Assembly: GCA_021737275.1 (NCBI GenBank)
Contig: JAIPEE010000019.1
Span: 1 to 64,000 of the forward strand
Origin: Desulfobacterales bacterium
Lineage (GTDB): Bacteria; Desulfobacterota; Desulfobacteria; Desulfobacterales; JAIPEE01
Direction of reading: 5' to 3'
Length of the DNA stretch: 64,000 nucleotides
Shown: in pieces, positions 1 to 8,135 of the stretch
How the letters are laid out: each line of letters begins with the position of its first letter
Position numbering within the stretch: the stretch's first letter is position 1
Program-made: the position numbers and the translations under genes
The notes under the pieces: model-generated
The model's database searches: none
What the model was told of the DNA's origin: nothing
What the model saw: the letters and a program-made list of their open reading frames with translations, nothing else

Positions 1-96
1 CGACCTCAAGGGCAACTTACCCTGACGATGAGCGCAAATAAAGCAGTTCGAAAAGATCTTCTTCATTTTCTCGACGTGTTGCAAAAAGCAGCATGA
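1..96 (+). CDS. 3' end of a truncated unknown ORF
   Basis: Frame 1 is open from the window edge to a TGA at 94-96 and gives 31 residues with a leucine-rich helical end (DLLHFLDVLQKAA). The reading frame stops just before a stem-loop with a T-rich tail, as expected for the end of a real gene. Too little is left to name a family; a transposase C-terminus would fit the accessory character of the neighbourhood, but that is a guess. It is too short for the ORF track. Confidence 0.35.
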   Translation, partial: RPQGQLTLTMSANKAVRKDLLHFLDVLQKAA

Positions 97-125
97 TATA
101 CTGAGAAAAAAGTTAAAATTTTATG

Positions 126-158
126 CAACATTAGGGTAATGTTGGGGTTTTTCTCTTT
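126..158 (+). terminator. Rho-independent terminator after the truncated ORF
   Basis: A perfect 8-bp inverted repeat, CAACATTA-GGG-TAATGTTG (126-144), is followed by GGG and then TTTTTCTCTTT. The stem is AT-rich, so strength is uncertain, but position and T-tract fit a terminator for the plus-strand ORF ending at 96. Confidence 0.5.
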
Positions 159-175
159 GGGGAAGAGTTTTTTGG

Positions 176-316
176 TTATTGGGAAGATGTCATCACCATC
201 AGAGTCGATTTTTTAATATTACAGATGCGATATACAACATTATCCAACATAGCTTTAGTAATGGCTTCGGCAATCGAAGATGCTGCCGCCCGGTTGTCGG
301 AACACTCACACGCATA
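176..316 (-). pseudogene. Possible gene remnant without a start codon
   Basis: On the minus strand an open frame runs from just after a TAA (317-319) to a TAA at 176-178 and encodes about 46 residues with protein-like composition (for example AAASSIAEAITKAMLDNV). It has no proper start codon or ribosome binding site and lies directly downstream of the YjiH-type gene. It could be the tail of a decayed gene of the catabolic cluster. I do not recognise the family, and chance openness is possible at this length. Confidence 0.22.
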
Positions 317-324
317 TTATCAGA

Positions 325-1722
325 TTAGCTTAATCCAATTAATTTACCCATAATAAACGCAATAGGAAGACAAATAATTGTTTTTTCAATTACCACAAAA
401 GTAACATCCCAAAAAGTAATTTTCATATTTGATTTCATAGCCAGAGCAGCGGTTTCACTTAAACACATCACCTGAATTACACCAATTGTGCAAATAACAA
501 ACTTGGTCAGTTGTGATACAATTTCTTCTGATATAAGAAATGGGATCAATAAATCAAGATATCCGATTAAAAATGCAGGTGCTGCAGTAGTTGCTTCCGG
601 CAGACCTATGAGATTCAGAACAGGTACAAACGGCTTGGCAATTATATCAAATACCGGCGTAAATTCACCGATTACTAATGCTACAGTTGCAATCAGAAGT
701 ATTGCCGGAAATATGTCCATATAAAGAAAAAAGGTTTCTTTACTTCCTTTAACAACCATTTCTTTAATCGTAGGTGCATTCTCAGCTCTTTTTAATGCTG
801 CTTTTACACCCAACTTCGGCTCGTTCTTTGATGTATCTTCTTCATCATTTTCACTGTTATCTTCGTTATAATATGTATTATGCATTCTTGATATTGGCGG
901 TATACGGCATAAAATAGCTGTTGAAACCAATGTACAAACAAGTATGGTTAAACAAAGATATCCAAACAAACTTACATCTACACCACCAATTGAAGTTGAA
1001 TATATAAAAACATATGGTACCGGTATCGTGCAAAACCCAAACATTAAAATTGCGCCTTCTTTAGCAGTAAGAAAACGTTTTTTATATTCTTTATTTGTTG
1101 CGATGATCCCAATAGAGCCATCTCCCAGCAATGAGCCTATTGCAAGTACTGCGCTGGAACCCGGCAATTTAAATAATGGTTTGAATATCCGTTTAAACAA
1201 AACACCTATAAGCTCTACACCGCCAAAATCCAATAATAATGGAATGAGTACACACGCAAGCCAGAATGATACAACCAGTATAGGCATCAAATAATATAAG
1301 ATAACCTCTCCGGTATACTCATTATAAATATATTCATGTCCTAATTTAAAATAAATTAAAATCCCAATTACAGCAGCTAATACTCTAATAATTAATGCTC
1401 TGGGGCCGGCAACAAACGTACCTTTAATAAATGCACTTTCTACATTTTTCTTTACAAAAGTAAAATACAGGCTCAATAAAGCCGACATCAGCATTATGAC
1501 AAGAACGATAATTGGAACAATTTGAACTTTTTCAATTAAAAAATCCGAGAATAAGGCATAAAGAATTTTAATCTCTCCATTTATTGTTAAAGGTGTCATG
1601 AAGAACAAGATGCCTATTGAAGTTGCAAAAATCAGTTTAAACCAATTCTTTGCGTTACTTGACCCAATTTCACTACCCCTGTTAATTTTATCGTCTACGA
1701 TATTTTCTGCGCTCCCGCTCAT
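325..1722 (-). CDS. YjiH-type nucleoside-recognition (Gate) domain membrane protein
   Basis: A 465-residue polytopic inner-membrane protein. The cytoplasmic N-terminus (about 25 residues) is followed by many hydrophobic helices, an acidic hydrophilic loop near residues 285-310 (NEDNSENDEEDTSKNE), and a C-terminal membrane half with LISEEIVSQLTKFV and LSETAALAM segments typical of YjiH proteins with the nucleoside-recognition Gate fold. Members are presumed transporters of unknown substrate. The start is well set: AAAGGAGG sits just before ATG. It is the last gene of a minus-strand set with two amidohydrolases and an MFS carrier, so it probably moves the substrate or product of that pathway. 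Family call good; substrate unknown. Confidence 0.75.
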   Translation of the reverse strand: MSGSAENIVDDKINRGSEIGSSNAKNWFKLIFATSIGILFFMTPLTINGEIKILYALFSDFLIEKVQIVPIIVLVIMLMSALLSLYFTFVKKNVESAFIKGTFVAGPRALIIRVLAAVIGILIYFKLGHEYIYNEYTGEVILYYLMPILVVSFWLACVLIPLLLDFGGVELIGVLFKRIFKPLFKLPGSSAVLAIGSLLGDGSIGIIATNKEYKKRFLTAKEGAILMFGFCTIPVPYVFIYSTSIGGVDVSLFGYLCLTILVCTLVSTAILCRIPPISRMHNTYYNEDNSENDEEDTSKNEPKLGVKAALKRAENAPTIKEMVVKGSKETFFLYMDIFPAILLIATVALVIGEFTPVFDIIAKPFVPVLNLIGLPEATTAAPAFLIGYLDLLIPFLISEEIVSQLTKFVICTIGVIQVMCLSETAALAMKSNMKITFWDVTFVVIEKTIICLPIAFIMGKLIGLS

Positions 1723-1949
1723 TTTTTCCTCCTTTTATTTGTTCCAGAATTATTATATTTTATTTCATTAGCAGACATCCTTTGCACGATAACCATAAGG
1801 CCGGAAACTTCATTAAATCTATCTTTTTTGCCCTGCTTTAAATTACGAAAAAAGTTCGATAAAAAGATCAAGCAGGTAATTCCAATTTCATCAGCATTAG
1901 TGCAACCGGGGAGTTTTAACTACTCCCCGGCCCTGATCTAAACTATCTT

Positions 1950-2654
1950 TCAGGTTACTGGAAAACCTGCAAAAACTCCGGGAGCCTGTGACCGGACAGG
2001 CTTATATTTGGAAATAGCACTCAATATATTGTCCAGTTTTGTTACTGCCCCAGTTTGAAGGTAGTTTATTTGATCCAATGCATCTTCATGAGCTTTCCGG
2101 CTGGACCCGGAACAACACTCTTCAACAACGCGAATGTGATAATCACGCTGATGCGCATCCATAGAGCCATAATGAACGCACACATTTGTCATACACCCGG
2201 TAAATATAAGTGTATCCCCCGGCAATACATTAAGGCCATTCAGAATAATCTCAAGGCCTGTCCCATAAAAGCAGCTATAGCGCTGTTTGTTGATTACATA
2301 ATCGCCCTCCTCAGGGGCAACTTCTTCCAGTATGATATAATCATTCGTCTCTTCCATGCAGTGTAACCCCTCTGAACCATCGGTCTCACGGCCAAGGTCA
2401 ACAAGGTTCTTTCGATGCCACTCCCTCGTATAAATAACTGGAATACCTGCTTTCCGACAGGCATCGATAACCATTTTAGTCTGGGGTACGGTTTCTTCAA
2501 ACCCTTCGAGTGTTAGCCCTTCAGGCATATCTTTTTTAACTGCTTCTAAAGATTTCCCCTGCATATCAATCACCAGTAATGCTGCATTTCCCTCAATTAT
2601 CTTTTTTTTTCTTTCTACAACCGAGGTCGTTATATCAAAATTATTTCCCATCAT
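1950..2654 (-). CDS. Isochorismatase-family cysteine hydrolase (amidase)
   Basis: A 234-residue cytoplasmic enzyme of the isochorismatase-like superfamily, which includes N-carbamoylsarcosine amidase, ureidoacrylate amidase, biuret hydrolase and nicotinamidase. The catalytic triad is visible: D30 in LLVIDMQG, K123 in VINKQRYSCF, and C159 in GCMTNVCV, which also carries the usual cis-peptide/oxyanion region. A second Met follows the first; either is served by AAAAGGAGAAG. It is separated from the downstream YjiH gene by 227 bp and from the upstream nitrilase-like gene by 32 bp, so at least these two amidases are cotranscribed. The nearest biochemical guess is hydrolysis of an amide or carbamoyl group; the exact substrate cannot be read from sequence. 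Confidence 0.85.
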   Translation of the reverse strand: MMGNNFDITTSVVERKKKIIEGNAALLVIDMQGKSLEAVKKDMPEGLTLEGFEETVPQTKMVIDACRKAGIPVIYTREWHRKNLVDLGRETDGSEGLHCMEETNDYIILEEVAPEEGDYVINKQRYSCFYGTGLEIILNGLNVLPGDTLIFTGCMTNVCVHYGSMDAHQRDYHIRVVEECCSGSSRKAHEDALDQINYLQTGAVTKLDNILSAISKYKPVRSQAPGVFAGFPVT

Positions 2655-2686
2655 CTTCTCCTTTTAAATATAATATTGTTAAATCT

Positions 2687-3769
2687 TTATTTCCATTGGT
2701 TCGGTACCCAATTCGGTGTATTAACTTCTTCATTATAGTAATCGGACCAAAATCTTTCAATTTCCTTACGGTTGATTTCATCTGCTTCAGCAAGGGTCAG
2801 ATTGTCGATATCCTTAAATTGAGGCTGAGGGCTCCAGCCTTTATGCTCATTGAGATAACTGTAGGCCCCAATTTTTAAATGGGCCATAAAATTGTTCATT
2901 CGGTTGTGTTTGCGGTGGTCCCGCAATGCATCGATATCAAGGGTTGCATAGGTAAGGGAATCTCCCGGGCTGGGAATCTCTGCTAAAACCCGGCCTTCAA
3001 AATCTACAATGTTGCTGGCCCCGGAACAAGGGAAAGAACCGAGATGACCGATGCTGCATCCTGAACCGGTATAAACGCCATAGGCCATATTTTCAATGGA
3101 TCTGGAGCGGCAGCATGTTTTCCATAAATCAATGGGCGGTCGACCATACGGATCCATCCAGGCAGTGGACCCAATAAAAATCTCACATCCGTTGAAAGCC
3201 AATTGTCTGGCAACTTCAGGAAAACAGCAGTCATAGCATATAAAACCACCGATATTTCCAATTTCAGTTTTTACAACCGGAAACAGGGGGTATTTTTCCG
3301 TATCATACCCTTCCGACAGAAGATCATGAGGAGAGACGCTTGTCTCCTGTGGCCACCATGGCTGGATTTTGCGATAACGGTAAAGAAGGCCTTCAGGGCC
3401 AACCAGAATCTGAGTGTTAAAAACCAGGTTACGGGATGAATCCGAGTCCCTTTCAGCAAAACTGCCCGGACATATATAACAGTTGTATTCTTTAGCTTTC
3501 TCAACAAGCCGTTCAGTTTCCTCTCCGGGAATATCAATAGCATGTTTTTCATGCATCTCTTTGTTATCAAAGGATGGCCAGCCGTAAACGGACAGTTCCG
3601 GCCCCACGATAAGTTTCACCCCCATGGGTGATTGCAGGCCATACTGATCAAAACAGTAGTCAATCATTTCGCAGGTGTAATCCATATGTGCTTTTCTTTC
3701 CTGCCGGGTCATGGCATTACCTGCCCGTTTTCCCAACTGCATGCATACAGCACCAAATCGTTGTGTCAT
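2687..3769 (-). CDS. Carbon-nitrogen hydrolase (nitrilase superfamily, aliphatic-amidase-like)
   Basis: A 360-residue nitrilase-superfamily hydrolase, longer than the usual ~280 residues and similar in length to aliphatic amidases and formamidases. The Glu-Lys-Cys triad is visible: E58 in VGPELSVYGW, K134 in YRYRKIQPWWPQE and C178 in GGFICYDCCFPEVAR. The C-terminal ~60 residues (HNRMNNFMAHLKIGAYSY onward) extend past the core, as in amidases that form higher oligomers. An excellent AAGGAGGAATCATT precedes ATG. It sits 32 bp upstream of the isochorismatase-like amidase, suggesting two successive C-N bond cleavages in one pathway. Amide rather than nitrile substrate is inferred from the overall look. 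Confidence 0.85.
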   Translation of the reverse strand: MTQRFGAVCMQLGKRAGNAMTRQERKAHMDYTCEMIDYCFDQYGLQSPMGVKLIVGPELSVYGWPSFDNKEMHEKHAIDIPGEETERLVEKAKEYNCYICPGSFAERDSDSSRNLVFNTQILVGPEGLLYRYRKIQPWWPQETSVSPHDLLSEGYDTEKYPLFPVVKTEIGNIGGFICYDCCFPEVARQLAFNGCEIFIGSTAWMDPYGRPPIDLWKTCCRSRSIENMAYGVYTGSGCSIGHLGSFPCSGASNIVDFEGRVLAEIPSPGDSLTYATLDIDALRDHRKHNRMNNFMAHLKIGAYSYLNEHKGWSPQPQFKDIDNLTLAEADEINRKEIERFWSDYYNEEVNTPNWVPNQWK

Positions 3770-4055
3770 AATGATTCCTCCTTATAATAAATATAATTTT
3801 GTTTTTGATGATAGCAGTTAATCAAAATCAACGTATATACTCCCCTATTAAAGCTCATCTTTATTTCATATGCATTTTTAATAACGACCCTGATGGCTCA
3901 GGATTTTATCCTTGGAAAGAGGTAAAAAGTTCATCACCATCAGAGCCGCTATTTTATGAGAATAGCTTTAAATCCAAATTTCTGATTAAAAACCTGTTCT
4001 CTATTTTTAGGTACTCTTTGAAGGTCCCAATTTAGCTCTCAACACAAATCGTTTC
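3770..4055. other. Intergenic region, no gene recognised
   Basis: AT-rich spacer of 286 bp between the MFS gene and the amidase gene. The plus-strand ORF at 3799-4035 has no ribosome binding site or recognisable sequence. The 15-mer TCATCACCATCAGAG (3930-3944) also occurs at 190-204, the only repeat I noticed here. It probably contains the promoter of the amidase pair. Confidence 0.5.
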
Positions 4056-5228
4056 TTAACCTTCTTTAATGTCAATAGCCTTACTCCCCCATTTCAGCTT
4101 TATACCCAGATAAATAGCAAATGTGGCAAGGCAGGTGCCTGCACATAGATAAAGTACGGTTGAAGAGCCATTTTCACCTATTACAACAAATGATGCCACT
4201 GCAGGGCCTATCGTTAAGCCAATTCCCATAACTGCCGGAATTAAAGCTGTATAGCGACCTGACTGATCATAATTACTTATTGTGCCCGCCTGGAAAATAT
4301 CAGTAACGTTCCAGAACATAAAAAACAGCATAATCCCTATAATGTATGCAAATGTAGTCATACTGAAACCCATTACAGATAATATAATTGTATTTGCGAT
4401 AAGGACAAAAGTTAAAGGCCGATACATGCCCAGGCGATCACCGATCCATGATGCGACCAGGCAACTTGTCAGACTGAGAAAGTTTCCAATTGTCAGATAG
4501 TTACCAATTGCTTCGTAGGATAATCCTATATTACCACCTATTACCTCTATATATGCCCAAAATGCGCCGATACCGGCATAAAAAATAAGAACTGCAGCAA
4601 GGCCCAATATAGCAGGAAGTGTATAAGACTTACCTTCAATCTGTTTTTTCTCTTCCTCACTCTGTTTATATTTTTCAGGAATAAATGTTACAAAAGGTAT
4701 ACATATCAAACCGATAGCTGAAAACACATAAAAAATACCTGAATAACCCCAGGCATCGGTAATCGTTGGAATAAAAAATAATTCTAATCCAATAAATAAT
4801 ACAATTGCAAAATACTGAAATCCAAAATTTCTGGGTGTATTGCTTGTACCTGCAATAATCACCATTCCAAGCGCAAAACAAAAACCCTTCCCAATCCCGG
4901 CAAAAAACCATACAAGCAATGCTGGAATTAAATCAGTTGTCCAAGCTGCAAGCAGGTTCCCCAAAAGCATCATAACCAATCCAACAAACATTGTTTTTTT
5001 CCGATTGACCTTTGATGCCAAAATCATAACTAAAAACCCTGCCACACATGATCCGCCAAGACTTGAAGAAGCAATCCATCCCGCATGCTGTTCGGTATAA
5101 CCATAAACATCTATCAAAACACCTAGGATCATCGGTAGGCCTGCAAATACTGCATTACCAGCAATCAAGATAAGTATTGCAGAAAAAATTGTTATTGGTC
5201 GATCATACTCATTCTCATACGCTTCCAT
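4056..5228 (-). CDS. Major facilitator superfamily transporter
   Basis: A 390-residue inner-membrane carrier with about 12 predicted helices in two halves separated by a hydrophilic loop (EKYKQSEEEKKQIEGKSY, about residues 185-205). The loop between helices 2 and 3 has the MFS-like charged segment SKVNRKKTMFVGL, and later ASWIGDRLGMYRPL repeats this motif in the second half. Such proteins move small solutes with a proton or by exchange. Situated in the same orientation as the amidase genes, it is a candidate importer for their substrate. Substrate class cannot be predicted. No clear Shine-Dalgarno beyond AAAGGGGGATAAAA before ATG, which is adequate. Confidence 0.8.
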   Translation of the reverse strand: MEAYENEYDRPITIFSAILILIAGNAVFAGLPMILGVLIDVYGYTEQHAGWIASSSLGGSCVAGFLVMILASKVNRKKTMFVGLVMMLLGNLLAAWTTDLIPALLVWFFAGIGKGFCFALGMVIIAGTSNTPRNFGFQYFAIVLFIGLELFFIPTITDAWGYSGIFYVFSAIGLICIPFVTFIPEKYKQSEEEKKQIEGKSYTLPAILGLAAVLIFYAGIGAFWAYIEVIGGNIGLSYEAIGNYLTIGNFLSLTSCLVASWIGDRLGMYRPLTFVLIANTIILSVMGFSMTTFAYIIGIMLFFMFWNVTDIFQAGTISNYDQSGRYTALIPAVMGIGLTIGPAVASFVVIGENGSSTVLYLCAGTCLATFAIYLGIKLKWGSKAIDIKEG

Positions 5229-5793
5229 TTTTTTATCCCCCTTTTCAATTTAATATGGTTTAAACCCATAACTTGTAAAAATGTACTGAAGTTTTATAAC
5301 CTGGTGTATTTTAAATGAACTGGGTACAAATGAATTAACCGTTTGAGTTGAAAATCTTTCTCTGATCTGTTTGAAGCGAAGTTGTTTTGGAAATAAAGTT
5401 CTTTTCTGCAGTTACAACATGAATTGTAATCCGAAGCTACCATAATTACTCCTTAAAAGCTTTTCATTAATGTTTTCTGTAACTTTAGAAATGTTTGACC
5501 TTAAATTTAGTTGACTAATTATTCATTCAGTTAAATACCAACCATACTTCTATTCAGGAAATATAAACTACAACTTAAGATTCTATTTTATTAATATTCA
5601 GGGATTCGATATTTGTAAAATGAATTATATTAATCAACAACTATTAATAAAGTTAATAACCTCATTAATTCAGTTGATTATATGCTTAAAAAGATAGAAT
5701 ATGCTGAATTTTATTGAATTCTAAACAGTGGTTAATTTATGGAATGGATAGACTTAGAAAATTATGGCAAAAATTTATGGGTGGGAGAGATTT
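5229..5793. other. Long AT-rich intergenic region, probable promoter/operator area
   Basis: 565 bp without a supported gene, upstream of the minus-strand MFS gene. The sequence is strongly AT-rich. A perfect 8-bp inverted repeat, TAATCAAC (5631-5638) and GTTGATTA (5673-5680), brackets a core with ATTAAT repeats and could be a regulator site. No transcription factor gene lies next to it. I see no RNA gene. Confidence 0.4.
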
Positions 5794-6654
5794 TCAAACC
5801 CTGTTGTGGCCACCCAGTGTCAAAAGATCCCCGTAGCACTCCGGACGCCTGTCCCTGAAACAACACGCTTCACGCCTGAATTTAACCAATTCATCCAGAT
5901 CAAATTCATGTGTTATAATAATTTCATCCTTGCTATTGCCCTCTTTAGTAATCATTCCAATATTATCTGTAATAAATGACCGGCCATAAAAATCTATTTC
6001 CGTATTATTCAACTTTTCAACACCAATTCTGTTTGATGCAACAACCGGTATCATGTTCGCAGCAGCATGCCCCCGCATAACTGTTTGCCAGTGATCCACC
6101 GGTGTGGGCGACGTACCAATTGCCGTTGGATAAAAAAGGATTTCCGCACCATTCAGCGCCATACATCTGGCCGCTTCCGGATACCACTGATCCCAGCAGA
6201 TACCGATACCAATTTTTCCAAATTTTGTATGCCAGACTTTGAAACCGCTATCGCCCGGGCTGAAATAGTATTTCTCAAAATATCCGGGATCATCCGGTAT
6301 ATGTGTTTTTCTGTATACATCCAGCCATGTTCCATCAGCGTCAATAACAATCAGTGAATTAAAAAACACATTATTACTTTTTTCGAAAAAGCTGATCGGT
6401 AACACCACATTCAGTTTTTTTGCCAGTTTGGCAAAATGTTTTATTGTGGGATGACTTTCAGCTTCACAGGCCAAATCAAAATGATCCGGATTTACTTCCT
6501 GACAAAAGTATAAACTTTCAAAAAGCTCCTGCAGCAAAATAATATGGGCACCCTGCTCTGCCGCCTTTACAACCAGCTCTTCCGCCTTTAAAATATTATC
6601 TTTTATATTGCTGCTGTTTTTGAATTGTGTTGCAGCCACAACGGTTTTTCTCAT
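5794..6654 (-). CDS. N-carbamoylputrescine amidase-like carbon-nitrogen hydrolase
   Basis: A 286-residue nitrilase-superfamily amidase of ordinary length for AguB/beta-ureidopropionase-type enzymes. The triad is E43 in ILLQELFE, K116 in VYRKTHIPDD and C153 in GIGICWDQWYPEAAR; GYFEKYYFSPGD after the lysine is typical of N-carbamoylputrescine amidases, which release CO2 and NH3 from a carbamoylated amine. There is no agmatine deiminase (AguA) gene beside it, so the usual putrescine pathway is not evident and a different ureido substrate is possible. GGGAG precedes ATG. It lies alone between a 565-bp spacer and a terminator, in the same orientation as the other amidases. Confidence 0.82.
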   Translation of the reverse strand: MRKTVVAATQFKNSSNIKDNILKAEELVVKAAEQGAHIILLQELFESLYFCQEVNPDHFDLACEAESHPTIKHFAKLAKKLNVVLPISFFEKSNNVFFNSLIVIDADGTWLDVYRKTHIPDDPGYFEKYYFSPGDSGFKVWHTKFGKIGIGICWDQWYPEAARCMALNGAEILFYPTAIGTSPTPVDHWQTVMRGHAAANMIPVVASNRIGVEKLNNTEIDFYGRSFITDNIGMITKEGNSKDEIIITHEFDLDELVKFRREACCFRDRRPECYGDLLTLGGHNRV

Positions 6655-6754
6655 CAGAAAACTCCCATTTCATGTCGGTTACTATTTCAACATAATCAAA
6701 TAAATGAAATGCATGAGGTTGACCATCCCATATTCATAATAATGCTTCAATAAA

Positions 6755-6781
6755 AAACGCCGGACATAAAGCCCGGCGTTT
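6755..6781 (-). terminator. Rho-independent terminator of the TRAP binding-protein gene
   Basis: AAACGCCGG (6755-6763) pairs with CCGGCGTTT (6773-6781). On the minus strand the hairpin is followed by a run of T, so it ends the transcript of the gene at 6908-7993. It separates that gene from the amidase gene at 5794-6654. Confidence 0.8.
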
Positions 6782-6907
6782 CTATTATTCTTTCTATTAA
6801 CTTATTTCCCCTCAGCCGCCTTCGCTTATCCGGACTATGTCACGACAAGGCCCTGTCCCTCTCCCAAAAGGGGTGAGAAAATAATAGCGCAAAAAGGAAA
6901 ATTTCTT

Positions 6908-7993
6908 TTATTGCCGATATCCCAGATAATCTTGTACTTCTTTAAGAAAATTTTCCGGTTTATATGTATCTCCCTTATGAATTTTATTGATCTGTTCCGC
7001 ATATTTTTCATGAACCATGTCACCTTTATTTCTCAGCTCATTAAGATCCTCTTCTGACAGTTCAAAAAATTCAACTCCGGCTGCCTTCGCATTTGCAATT
7101 TCCGTATTTTCCTGCATTTCAGTTTGCTTACGGACATTGGCACATACTTCATGGACAACGTCTTCAAAGGTGTTACGCAGATCTTCAGGAAGACTGTTCA
7201 GCCAGGCTTTGTTAAATACCCAGATGTAAAGTCCCTGTGCATAATTAACGCGGGTATAATATTTAGCAACTTCAAATTTCTTACTGATGCTGCAAACCAT
7301 GGGCGTATGATCAAGACCGGTGATAACCTTCTGTTTAAGCGCCACCGGTACATCAGGCCACGGCATGACCACAGGATTGATACCCCATCGGGTATAGAGC
7401 ATCTGGTTTACAGATGCTTCGGCTATACGAAATCTGATTTTCTTTGCATCCTCAATTGTTTTTACAGGAGAAACCGTCGCCCATCCATAATTCCCATATC
7501 CGGTAAAATCCAGACCGGTGATACCCACATGGTCCATCGCCATCATATAATGATCAAACAGTTGACCGCTGTTGACAAACTTTTCCATTTTTTCAAATGA
7601 ATTAATTAAAAAAGGCAGGTTAACCAGACCGAAACGGGGCCCGAGGTTTGTACTAGCAACGGAACTGATACCCATACCCTGGATGGCACCCATCTGGAGC
7701 TGGTTCATCACTTCAACTTCACCGCCAAGGACAGAAAGCGGTTTAAAGTCTATATAAATCCGGCCGTTGGTACGTTCCCACAGCAAATCACGAAATTCAA
7801 ACCCTGCATAAACACCTTTTATGGCGGGGTGACCCACACAGGAAATTATGCTTTTGTATTTCGCGCCTGAAGGATCAAATGCCGGCTTCCAGGCGTCAAG
7901 AGAAGCCGTACCCGCCAGAGCGTTCCCTGAGAAAATAACAGATATTACAAAAAAGAACCCAATTAACAGACAACTGACAAAACCTTTTTTCAT
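6908..7993 (-). CDS. TRAP transporter solute-binding protein (DctP family)
   Basis: A 361-residue periplasmic binding protein: signal peptide at residues 1-27 (hydrophobic core ending in GNALA), then a DctP-type fold with WERTNGRIYIDFKPLSVLGG, NLPFLINSFEKMEKFV and the carboxylate-binding arginine region DAKKIRFRIAEASVNQM. It would bind an organic acid or similar anion and hand it to a TRAP membrane complex. No DctQ/DctM genes are in the window, so it is an orphan or serves permeases elsewhere. AAGGAGATTGGATA precedes ATG and its own terminator follows. Its position beside the amidases suggests a shared substrate, but that is inference. Confidence 0.85.
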   Translation of the reverse strand: MKKGFVSCLLIGFFFVISVIFSGNALAGTASLDAWKPAFDPSGAKYKSIISCVGHPAIKGVYAGFEFRDLLWERTNGRIYIDFKPLSVLGGEVEVMNQLQMGAIQGMGISSVASTNLGPRFGLVNLPFLINSFEKMEKFVNSGQLFDHYMMAMDHVGITGLDFTGYGNYGWATVSPVKTIEDAKKIRFRIAEASVNQMLYTRWGINPVVMPWPDVPVALKQKVITGLDHTPMVCSISKKFEVAKYYTRVNYAQGLYIWVFNKAWLNSLPEDLRNTFEDVVHEVCANVRKQTEMQENTEIANAKAAGVEFFELSEEDLNELRNKGDMVHEKYAEQINKIHKGDTYKPENFLKEVQDYLGYRQ

Positions 7994-8135
7994 TATCCAA
8001 TCTCCTTCATTTTTATCGTTTAGGTCGAAGAAAATTGATATCGGGTGAAAGTGTCAACGTCAATAATTTTTTACTGATAAATCGATATTTCTTTTAATTT
8101 TGACATGTTAATTATTCAATTTGAATATACGGACT

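Noticed and set aside
3799-4035. 78-residue plus-strand ORF in the spacer beside the amidase gene
   Set aside because: No ribosome binding site, AT-driven composition, no family look, and antisense to a likely leader region.
6815-6875. REP-like sequence (CACCCC...GGGAGAGGGACAGGG) after the TRAP gene
   Set aside because: The pattern recalls common intergenic repeats but only one copy is in the window and the stem is imperfect; I cannot support an element.
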